From: Gemmataceae bacterium
Lineage (GTDB): Bacteria > Planctomycetota > Planctomycetia > Gemmatales > Gemmataceae
Reading direction: 5' to 3'
Length of the DNA stretch: 7,978 nucleotides
Assembly: GCA_947490035.1 (NCBI GenBank)
Contig: CANLGS010000147.1
Location: 1-7,978 of the forward strand
Position numbers and translations under genes: made by a program. The notes below the pieces were generated by a model. That model worked only from the letters and a program-made list of their open reading frames with translations, was not told where the DNA came from and did not search any database. Below, piece after piece: positions 1 through 6,044 of the stretch; position 1 is the stretch's first letter, and each line of letters starts with the position of its first letter.

Positions 1-263
1 CCCGGCCGCAAACCAATGGACATCAGGAAATCGTAGGCAATCTCATGCAATTTCCCTGCCCCCGACCCCCGGCGAGAGCGCGAGCGACAGCGCGACGATC
101 TGAAACATCGGCGGCTCCCGTGAACCCGGTGCGGCAGCCCTTCCTCAGTATGTCGCCGGGGCCGCTCCCCGCCAACCGACTCGGCCCGACCGTGACACCG
201 TCGCCAGAGCGCCCCGCCCCGTCCACCGGAACAACCGCCACACCCGCCACGGACGAACGCCGA

Positions 264-1676
264 ATGTTGCTCACCATCACGACGACCCGCAGCCCCGCGA
301 CCGACCTCGGCTGGCTGCTCCACAAGCACCCGGACAAGGTGCAATCGTTCGACCTCACGTTCGGGCAGGCGCACGTCTTCTATTCTGAAGCGACCGACGA
401 ACGCTGCACCGCGGCGCTGCTGCTCGACGTGGACGCGGTCGGCCTCGCGCGCCAGCGGCGGAACGCCGGCAACGAGATGCTGGCGCAGTACGTCAACGAC
501 CGGCCCTACGCGGCCTCCTCGTTCCTGAGTGTCGCGCTGTCGCAGGTGTTCGGCAGCGCGCTCAACGGCAGTTGCAAGTTGAAGCCGGAACTCGCGGAGA
601 CGCCGCTGCCGTTGGTCGCGCGGCTCACCGCGCTTCCTTGTCGTCGCGGCGGCGAGCGCTTCCTGCGAAGTCTCTTCGAGCCGCTTGGCTACGCCATCAC
701 CGCGACCCGCCACCCGCTCGACACATCCTTTCCGGAGTGGGGCGAATCACCGTACTTCACCGTCGAACTTTCGGCCACGATCCGGCTCGCGGAATTGCTC
801 TCGCACCTCTACGTTCTCGTTCCGGTACTCGACGACGAGAAGCACTACTGGGTGAGTACCGACGAGGTGGACAAGTTGCTCCGCCACGGCGACGGCTGGC
901 TGAACGCACACCCCGAGAAGGAACAAATCGCCGCGCGCTACCTGAAGCGCCAGGGGAAGTTGGTGAAGTCCGCGCTCGGCGCGCTCGCGGTGGACGAGGC
1001 GACCGACCCCGACGAAGCCGCGGCCGCGCAAGACCTCGCGGAGGAGCGGTTGGAATCGCGCGTCAGCCTGCACGAACGCCGGCTCGCCACGGTACTCGCG
1101 GCGCTGCAAGCGAGCGGGGCGAAGCGCGTTCTCGACCTCGGTTGCGGCGAAGGGAAGCTGTTGCGGTTACTCGCGGCCGACCCGCAGTTCACAGAGGTGG
1201 TCGGCGTGGATGTGTCCGTGCGCGCTCTGGAGATCGCGCGGCAGCGTCTCGACCGCCAGCGATTACCGGACAACCTGAGCGGTCGCGTGAAACTGCTCCA
1301 CGGCGCGCTCACCTACCGCGACGCCCGCATCGAAGGCTTCGACGCAGCCGCGATTGTGGAGGTGATCGAGCACCTCGACCCGCCGCGCCTTGGTGCCTTC
1401 GAGCGTGTGCTGTTCGGCTGCGCGAAGCCCGGCGTGGTGATCCTGACGACGCCGAACCGCGAGTACAACGTGCGGTTCGAGAACCTGCCGGCGGGCAAGT
1501 TCCGCCACTCCGACCACCGCTTCGAGTGGACGCGCGCCGAGTTCGCGACGTGGTGCGAGGGCGTGTGTACCGCGCACGGCTACGCGGTCCGTATCGACCC
1601 GCTCGGCGACGCGGACGCGGAAGTCGGCACACCGAGCCAGATGGCGGTGTTCACGCGCGAGGACCGCACACGTTGA
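264..1676 (+). CDS. hen1: Bacterial Hen1: 3'-terminal RNA ribose 2'-O-methyltransferase
   Basis: Bacterial Hen1 transfers a methyl group from S-adenosylmethionine to the 2'-OH at the 3' end of a broken RNA. In the known system it marks tRNA being resealed by the Pnkp kinase-phosphatase-ligase. From ATG 264 the protein is 470 aa, close to the usual length for the family. Residues 1-240 match the bacteria-specific N-terminal half (start MLLTITTTRSPATDLGWLLHK). The methyltransferase domain begins near residue 285. It has SAM motif I DLGCGEG (291-297), an acidic strand GVDVS (314-318), and the Hen1 metal-binding signature EVIEH (E366, E369, H370), with a fourth candidate ligand H418 in DHRFEWTR. 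All expected metal ligands are present, so it should be active. The open frame continues upstream to about position 3, but that stretch is Pro/Ala/Arg-rich and unlike the family, so ATG 264 is preferred; no good ribosome site precedes it. No Pnkp gene follows; the downstream gene is on the other strand. Function rests on family knowledge. Confidence 0.93.
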   Translation: MLLTITTTRSPATDLGWLLHKHPDKVQSFDLTFGQAHVFYSEATDERCTAALLLDVDAVGLARQRRNAGNEMLAQYVNDRPYAASSFLSVALSQVFGSALNGSCKLKPELAETPLPLVARLTALPCRRGGERFLRSLFEPLGYAITATRHPLDTSFPEWGESPYFTVELSATIRLAELLSHLYVLVPVLDDEKHYWVSTDEVDKLLRHGDGWLNAHPEKEQIAARYLKRQGKLVKSALGALAVDEATDPDEAAAAQDLAEERLESRVSLHERRLATVLAALQASGAKRVLDLGCGEGKLLRLLAADPQFTEVVGVDVSVRALEIARQRLDRQRLPDNLSGRVKLLHGALTYRDARIEGFDAAAIVEVIEHLDPPRLGAFERVLFGCAKPGVVILTTPNREYNVRFENLPAGKFRHSDHRFEWTRAEFATWCEGVCTAHGYAVRIDPLGDADAEVGTPSQMAVFTREDRTR

Positions 1677-2192
1677 TCGTCGCACGGGCGGCGCGGCGGG
1701 AGTCGCCGCTGGCGTGGGGGCAGTTTCGCGTTTCTCGAACAGTCGCGTCAGAAGCCAAACAACGAGCATGAGAAACGACGTGACCGACAGAACGAATGCG
1801 GTCTCGGCCATCAGCCGCTGGTAGTCGGTCTTTAGCTTCAAGTCCTGATAGCGGATCGTCGTGCTGGACGGCCCGCGCGAGTCGCCGGCGTTCGTATCGG
1901 CGACCTGCCGGAACTGCAGTTGAACGGCCGGATCTGCCGTCGCGCTCTTATCCGGTTTGTCGTTGGCGGCGTCGAACACCCACCTCCTCCGGCCGATCCC
2001 GGCGACGGGGCGCTCGTAGGTGCCGTGGATCGGCTTGAACACCGGATCACCACTGGCCGTGACGGTTTGCACCAGAATTCGTGGCGGGAGAAGCCACAAG
2101 TACAAGAGCACGAAGAACACGACGAGCAGCAGTATCATCGCGAGCAGCACCGGCACGGGGTTCACCGCGAGAGTCGGCTTTTCGTCGGCCAC
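1263..2192 (-). CDS. Hypothetical membrane protein with two TM segments
   Basis: I do not recognise a family. Translation starts at GTG 2192, preceded by GAGG with 7-base spacing. Residues 13-35 form a strong hydrophobic helix (run of L/V/I/F). About 95 residues follow, probably extracytoplasmic, containing GDPVFKPIHGTYERP and a charged stretch. A second helix lies at 131-150 and ends in RLFEKRE, followed by an Ala/Pro/Thr-rich tail (158-170). The conserved-looking protein therefore spans about residues 1-172. Beyond that the frame stays open for another 137 codons, entirely antisense to the 3' end of hen1, with Arg/Ala/Val-rich shadow-like composition. The natural end is probably near 1676 and the stop appears lost: a one-base shift would give a short tail ending at a TGA near 1651. 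It lies 66 bases downstream of the tssA-like remnant on the same strand and may be co-transcribed. Existence is likely; the 3' boundary is uncertain. Confidence 0.6.
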   Translation of the reverse strand: MADEKPTLAVNPVPVLLAMILLLVVFFVLLYLWLLPPRILVQTVTASGDPVFKPIHGTYERPVAGIGRRRWVFDAANDKPDKSATADPAVQLQFRQVADTNAGDSRGPSSTTIRYQDLKLKTDYQRLMAETAFVLSVTSFLMLVVWLLTRLFEKRETAPTPAATPAAPPVRRSTCAVLAREHRHLARCADFRVRVAERVDTDRVAVRGTHALAPRRELGARPLEAVVGVAELARRQVLEPHVVLAVRRRQDHHAGLRAAEQHTLEGTKARRVEVLDHLHNRGCVEAFDAGVAVGERAVEQFHATAQVVR

Positions 2193-2258
2193 GGCACCAC
2201 CTCGTAGATCGGGCTGCGACTCTTCGCGTGTCCGCGTGCGGCAAGACCGGAGGCCAGT

Positions 2259-2904
2259 CTACCCCACCGCGAACTTCACGTCGCTGACCGGCGCGCCGAA
2301 GTTGTGCGTGCGGACCCATGCTCGGCGAACCGGCGCTGATGCGCCGCTCGCGGGCCTCCGGATCGACGATCTTCGCCACCGCGACCGCTTGCAGGTAGAT
2401 CGCGGTCGTGAGTTTGCCGTGCGACCCCGAATCGGTGATCGCGATGCGGTTGATCGGCGCGACCAGCGTGCCTTCGGCGTCGTCGCCGTTCAGCCCGGCG
2501 AGCGGACCGAGCGTGGTCCCCAGTCCGTCCTCGTCGGGCGCCGGCAGCAGCCCGTCCCAGAAGTTTTCCGCCAGCCCGCGGGCCAGTTTGAACCCGTCGC
2601 GCAGCCCGGCGACTCCGTGTGTGCGGCACAGCCCTTCGATCAGGTACGCGGTCAGTTCGAGGTCTTTGGTCGCCTCGCTGAGCGCCTTCGACGCCGCGTT
2701 GACGACCGGCTTCCAGTCGGGCGGCGCGTCGTCCTGCCCGCCCTCGATGCGCCGCTCGGCGGCCCGCGCCGCGTTCCGCCCGTCCTTGACCTGGTAGTAG
2801 AGCGAGGTCGGCCCGGCGTTCACCCGCAGGTCGCCGCCGGTCGGCGCTTCGCCGGGGATCGGCGCCAGCAACTTCTCGAAATCCAGCACGTCCGCGGACG
2901 GCAT
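2259..2904 (-). pseudogene. tssA: TssA-like (ImpA N-terminal domain) gene, frame-disrupted and truncated
   Basis: TssA is a cytoplasmic baseplate/sheath-assembly component of type VI secretion systems. From ATG 2904 (GAGAG a few bases upstream) the first 197 codons match the ImpA_N domain. They include FEKLLAPIPGEAPTGGDLR (9-27), PPDWKPVVNAASKAL (61-75), DLELTAYLIEGLCRTHGVAG (81-100), LARGLAENFWDGLLPAPDED (107-126) and INRIAITD (151-158), ending near DPEARERRISAGS (181-193). Around 2313-2319 the coding signal changes frame. The continuing frame becomes Arg/Gln-rich with mixed third bases. The frame offset by one base reads VRTHNFGAPVSDVKFAVG and stops at TAG 2261-2259, with G or C at every third position. 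One extra G in the GGG at 2314-2316 would explain this. Even when joined, the product is about 214 aa, well short of the 340 or more usual for TssA, so the C-terminal half is missing. No other type VI gene is visible here. It may be a remnant, or a short standalone ImpA_N protein with a sequencing error. Confidence 0.62.
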
Positions 2905-3112
2905 CGGCACTCTCAATTAGTTCGCGCGTCGGCACTCAGATTGCCCGACAGCGGCCCGCGACACAAGCAAAAATCGGCATGTTCGGAATGGTTACGGCAC
3001 GAGAGGTGTGATTCTTTCACCGGAAGCACGTAAGGGCAGATTGGCAAGGGCGCGCAAGTTTTGAACCGCGCCGCGTTCCCCCGGCACAACAGACACGAAC
3101 GGAGCACCCGCG

Positions 3113-3556
3113 ATGACCCCTCTTCTTCTCTCGCTCGCCCTCACCAGCCCCGCCCAGCAGCCGGTGTACACGCCGCCCATCACGATCGCGCCGCGTGTGG
3201 TCGTGCAACCGTCGATCCAGCCGTACCCCGCGTACCGCCCGCCGGTGGTTTACGTGCCGGTGCCGGTTCCGGTGTTGAACCCGAACTACCCGGGATACCC
3301 GACGCAGCCGGTGGTTCCGCAAGCGGCGACGCTGAGCGAGTTCTCGCGGTTCTTCACGCCGACGCCGGGCGCGCATGACGTGTGGATCGTCCACCCCGTC
3401 ACGCGCCAGCCGGTGCGGGTGAGCTTCGTGCTGCCGGCCGGTAAGCTCCGCAGCGTCGATGTGGACCGGCGGTCGATCCAGTTCGAGTTCCGAAACGGGA
3501 TCGTGGACATCGAGTTCCGCAACAACGGCACCGTGGACGTGAGCTACCGCAACTGA
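3113..3556 (+). CDS. Small secreted or envelope Pro-rich hypothetical protein
   Basis: Unrecognised 147-aa protein. ATG 3113 is preceded by GGAG at 3101-3104 with 8-base spacing, a good ribosome site for this window. The N-terminus (MTPLLLSLALTSPAQQ) looks like a short signal peptide, with possible cleavage after SPA, although it lacks a basic n-region. Residues 17-71 form an extended Pro/Val/Tyr-rich linker with alternating PVPVPV and PxY motifs. Residues 73-147 look like a small beta-rich domain: FSRFFTPTPGAHDVWIVHPVTRQPVRVSFVLPAG, then three related strands ending in FEFRNG, EFRNNG and SYRN. This resembles small exported planctomycete proteins of unknown role. It is transcribed alone: the gene to its left is divergent, and a strong hairpin terminator lies 15 bases after its stop. 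Third positions are strongly G/C throughout, supporting real coding. Confidence 0.8.
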   Translation: MTPLLLSLALTSPAQQPVYTPPITIAPRVVVQPSIQPYPAYRPPVVYVPVPVPVLNPNYPGYPTQPVVPQAATLSEFSRFFTPTPGAHDVWIVHPVTRQPVRVSFVLPAGKLRSVDVDRRSIQFEFRNGIVDIEFRNNGTVDVSYRN

Positions 3557-3571
3557 GTTGAAGTGGACCCG

Positions 3572-3612
3572 AACGCGAGAAGCCCAGGCACGGTGCCCGG
3601 GCTTCTCGCGTT
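3572..3612 (+). terminator. Hairpin terminator after the small secreted gene
   Basis: A 14-bp perfect stem pairs AACGCGAGAAGCCC (3572-3585) with GGGCTTCTCGCGTT (3599-3612). An A/C mismatch follows, then an inner stem GGCA (3587-3590) with TGCC (3594-3597) closes on a CGG loop. It begins 15 bases after the TGA at 3554-3556. The downstream arm ends in TTT with no longer T tract, so it may be intrinsic or a 3'-end stabilising structure. It separates the small secreted gene from the DUF1501 unit. Confidence 0.75.
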
Positions 3613-3781
3613 TCGTGGTCGTGCATGGGTTGGATCCCGAGCCACACGGTTTGCGGTCCGGGCGGGTCCGTTCGCTCCGGGCGGTTCACATACAATACCC
3701 GCGGTTGTCTGTCGCGTCGCGCCGCGGGGTTGGTTACACTGGCTCTCGCTGCCTACCTCCCGCCTTCACGCTGCCCCCGCC

Positions 3782-5185
3782 ATGCTGACACTGCACACCG
3801 GTTCCGGCTCACGCGACTGCTCGGGCCTGTCGCGCCGCAACTTCCTTCGCGCCGGCGCGCTCGGCCTCGGCGGGCTGACGCTCCCGTGGCTGCTCGAAAC
3901 GCGTGCGCACGCCGCGGCGCTCGAACCAAGTTGGGTGAAGGACCGCGCCGTCGTGATGGTGTTCCTCGGCGGCGGGGCCAGCCACATCGAGACGTTCAAC
4001 CCGAACATGGACGGCCCGGAACAGTCGCGCTCCGTCACCGGCCAAGTGAAGACCACGCTGCCCGGCGTCACGTTCGGCGGCACGTTCCCCGAACTCGCGA
4101 AGCACGCGAAGGACGCGGTCATCGTCCGGTCGTTCAAGCACCCCATCGGCGGGCACGAACAGGCGATCAGCCACGTCCTCACCGGCGGCAGCGACGTGAG
4201 CGGCGCCGCGAAGGACGGTCACAGCATCGGTTCGCTGTTCGCGCGCGTTCGCGGTGCGAACCACCCGAAGACCGGGCTGCCGACGTACACGCTGCTCCCC
4301 GACCCGCACAAAGACCCGCAGTACAACCGCGAGATGAACCGCGTCACGGTCGGGTCGCGGTCGGGTCCGCTCGGTAGCACGTTCGAGCCGTTCGTGCCGA
4401 CCGGGAAGGGGCCGGCGATCCAGAACATGCAACTCCGCGTCGCGCCCGACCGCTTCGCGGAGCGCATGGAACTGCTTCGCGGACTCGACGACGCGAAGAA
4501 GCACATCGACGAAACCGACGCAATGGGCGGGATGGCGGCCTTCGATCGCCAAGCGGCGGACGTGCTGTTGAACGGCGCGGGTCAGGCGTTCGACATCTCG
4601 AAGGAGTCGAAGGCGGTCCGCGACCGGTACGACACGTCGTCGTTCAAGACCGGGAAGAAGACGTTCGAGCCGTGCATCCTCGGCAAGCAGTTCCTGATGG
4701 CGCGTCGGCTGATCGAATCGGGCGTTGGGTTCGTGACGGTGCAGAGCGCCGGGTGGGACATGCACGCGGACGGCAACAACCCCGCCGTGAAGGAAGGCAT
4801 GGAGATGCTCGGGACGCCGCTGGACAAGGCGCTCGGGGCGTTCCTCACCGACCTGAGCGAACGCGGGCTGTTGGAGAAGACGCTGGTGGTGGTAACGGGC
4901 GACTTCGGGCGCACGCCGAAGATCAACAAGAACGGCGGTCGCGACCACTGGCCGAACCTCTGCACGCTGGCGCTGTTCGGCGGCAGTCTGAAGACGGGTC
5001 AGGTGGTGGGCAAGTCGGCGCGCACCAACGACGTGCCCGCGAGCGACCCGATCACGACCGCGCACCTGACGGCAACGGTGATGCACCACCTGTTCGACGT
5101 GGGCGCGATCCGCATCACGCGCGACCTGCCCGCGACGCTCGCGAACCTCGTCGCCGGCAGCGACCCAATCCCCGGCGTGTTTTGA
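3782..5185 (+). CDS. DUF1501 family exported protein (Tat signal)
   Basis: This 467-aa protein belongs to the DUF1501 family, which is greatly expanded in planctomycetes and is related to the alkaline phosphatase/sulfatase fold; the reaction is not established. Residues 14-44 form a twin-arginine signal (SRRNFLRAGALGLGGLTLPW, then ...RAHA), predicting folded export. The mature part opens with VVMVFLGGGASHIETFNPNMDGP (57-79), including the GG.SH-type substrate-site strand of the family. It continues with VRSFKHPIGGHEQAISHVLTGG (115-136) and GWDMHADG (324-331). The signature VVVTGDFGRTPKINKNGGRDHWP lies at 369-391 and holds the candidate metal-site Asp and His residues. The C-terminus has TTAHLTATVMHHLFDVG (425-441), typical of the family. 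ATG 3782 is chosen because the Tat signal starts there; the frame is open back to 3563 but crosses the terminator. No Shine-Dalgarno site is visible. Such genes often sit beside DUF1549/DUF1553 genes, but none is here. Confidence 0.95.
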   Translation: MLTLHTGSGSRDCSGLSRRNFLRAGALGLGGLTLPWLLETRAHAAALEPSWVKDRAVVMVFLGGGASHIETFNPNMDGPEQSRSVTGQVKTTLPGVTFGGTFPELAKHAKDAVIVRSFKHPIGGHEQAISHVLTGGSDVSGAAKDGHSIGSLFARVRGANHPKTGLPTYTLLPDPHKDPQYNREMNRVTVGSRSGPLGSTFEPFVPTGKGPAIQNMQLRVAPDRFAERMELLRGLDDAKKHIDETDAMGGMAAFDRQAADVLLNGAGQAFDISKESKAVRDRYDTSSFKTGKKTFEPCILGKQFLMARRLIESGVGFVTVQSAGWDMHADGNNPAVKEGMEMLGTPLDKALGAFLTDLSERGLLEKTLVVVTGDFGRTPKINKNGGRDHWPNLCTLALFGGSLKTGQVVGKSARTNDVPASDPITTAHLTATVMHHLFDVGAIRITRDLPATLANLVAGSDPIPGVF

Positions 5186-5198
5186 AACGGGTGACGCG

Positions 5199-5837
5199 AT
5201 GAACGAACAAGAGTGGCTGACTGGAGATCTTCACCAGTCGCTGGAATTGCTGCACGGACGGGGGAGCGATCGCAAGTTGGAATTGTTCTCTTGCGCGTGT
5301 TGTCGGCGAGTCTGGCATTATCTCGACGAAGCCGACCGCGAGTTTGTTGAGTCAGCGGAACGAATTGTGGAAGGGACCGGGACGACTCTCGATGTTGCTC
5401 GGGTTGAAGAGGTGGAGGGCAACTGGCACACGCCCAGAACCGACGCGGGGCGATTCCTCGGGTGTCTCTTTCACGGCCGGGTATCGCGGACACCAGTACA
5501 GATCCAGTGGTTCCTCTCCCATATTCATCAACCCGGCGAAGGCAGAAACACCGAATCGAGTCGCGTCGAATTGCTTTCGCAAATCCTTCTTCTCCGCGAC
5601 ATCTTCGGCAACCCCTTCCGTACCATCGCCTTCAACGCCGCGTGGCGCACGTCGGACGTGATGCTTCTCGCGAACGGCATCTACGCGGAGCGGGCGTTCG
5701 ACCGGATGCCGATCCTCGCCGACGCGCTCCAAGATGCGGGGTGCGATAGCGACGACATCCTCAACCACCTGCGAGATGCAACGGCGACGCACGTTCGCGG
5801 GTGTTGGGCGCTCGATTTGGTGTTGGGGAAGGAGTGA
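5199..5837 (+). CDS. Gemmata-type CACCRR / LLRDIFGNPF family protein
   Basis: A 212-aa cytoplasmic protein of a family that I recognise by motif from Gemmata-like genomes, where it recurs in many copies; its function is unknown. Conserved blocks are MNEQEWL at the start, SDRKLELFSCACCRRVWHYL (23-42), AGRFLGCL (83-90), LLRDIFGNPFR (131-141), AERAFDRMPILADALQDAGC (163-182), and the end HVRGCWALDLVLGKE (198-212). The CACC cluster might bind metal, but that is inference. The centre (60-125), which varies in the family, carries more A/T at third positions than neighbouring genes. The ATG lies 13 bases after the DUF1501 stop, so the two are probably co-transcribed and perhaps translationally coupled. 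It lacks a signal peptide and TM segments, unlike its upstream partner. The stop directly abuts the inverted-repeat element at 5838. Coding is secure because both ends match the family. Confidence 0.88.
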   Translation: MNEQEWLTGDLHQSLELLHGRGSDRKLELFSCACCRRVWHYLDEADREFVESAERIVEGTGTTLDVARVEEVEGNWHTPRTDAGRFLGCLFHGRVSRTPVQIQWFLSHIHQPGEGRNTESSRVELLSQILLLRDIFGNPFRTIAFNAAWRTSDVMLLANGIYAERAFDRMPILADALQDAGCDSDDILNHLRDATATHVRGCWALDLVLGKE

Positions 5838-5849
5838 GTCTTTGCCTTC

Positions 5850-5873
5850 GTGGCACAGACATTCCTGTCTGTG
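5850..5873 (+). repeat. Left inner inverted repeat and hairpin of the element
   Basis: GTGG followed by the hairpin CACAGACA-TTCC-TGTCTGTG (5854-5873): an 8-bp perfect stem with a 4-base loop. The whole 24-base block is an exact reverse complement of 5996-6019. The hairpin lies 16 bases after the stop of the CACCRR-family gene and could end its transcript. Confidence 0.85.
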
Positions 5874-5995
5874 TGTGGTTGTCGGTCCCGACCGAAGGGA
5901 GGGGGCCGACCTCTACCGTGAAGCTGACGAGTGTACCCCCAACGCCCATCGCGCGAGGGGCGTGTCTCGCTCCGCTCGGCACGCCAAAGAAGCCT

Positions 5996-6019
5996 CACAG
6001 ACAGGAATGTCTGTGCCAC
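5996..6019 (-). repeat. Right inner inverted repeat and hairpin of the element
   Basis: The hairpin CACAGACA-GGAA-TGTCTGTG (5996-6015) followed by CCAC, an exact reverse complement of 5850-5873. It lies 25 bases beyond the stop of the - strand THUMP methyltransferase gene, so it is placed to terminate that transcript as the left copy is for the + strand gene. Confidence 0.85.
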
Positions 6020-6044
6020 AAATCCAAAACGAAGGCGAAGACAC

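Larger units (their letters stand above)
5838..6042. mobile_element. Non-coding element with nested inverted repeats (MITE/BIME-like)
   Basis: This stretch fills the gap between two convergent stops. Its outer ends are GTCTTTGCCTTCG (5838-5850) and CGAAGGCGAAGAC (6030-6042), inverted copies matching at 12 of 13 bases. Just inside lies a perfect 24-base inverted pair, 5850-5873 against 5996-6019. Each arm of that pair is itself a hairpin with stem CACAGACA/TGTCTGTG. The right end has 10 extra A-rich bases (6020-6029) between inner and outer repeats. The interior (5874-5995) has smaller dyads, such as GTCG/CGAC at 5881-5892 and GGCGTG/CACGCC near 5959-5985. No ORF here looks real in any frame. 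I infer a short non-autonomous mobile or dispersed repeat that may also act as a bidirectional terminator. No clear target-site duplication is seen. Confidence 0.65.

Noticed and set aside
43..108. A 21-codon - strand ORF (MFQIVALSLALSPG...) with GGAG before its ATG, followed by open frames running off the left edge
   Set aside because: It is too short and frame-broken to support. A partial divergent gene at the left edge is possible but cannot be shown from about 50 bases.
45..263. Upstream in-frame extension of Hen1 by 73 codons
   Set aside because: The added residues are Pro/Ala/Arg/Thr-rich with no family resemblance, and the Hen1 N-terminus (MLLTITTTRS) begins naturally at 264.
3691..3696. 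TACAAT resembling a -10 box upstream of the DUF1501 gene
   Set aside because: No -35-like hexamer lies at 16-18 bases spacing, and promoter rules for this lineage are not clear enough to call it.
3809..5089. A 426-codon - strand open frame under the DUF1501 gene
   Set aside because: Arg/Val/His-rich shadow of a GC-rich gene; the + strand protein matches DUF1501 throughout.
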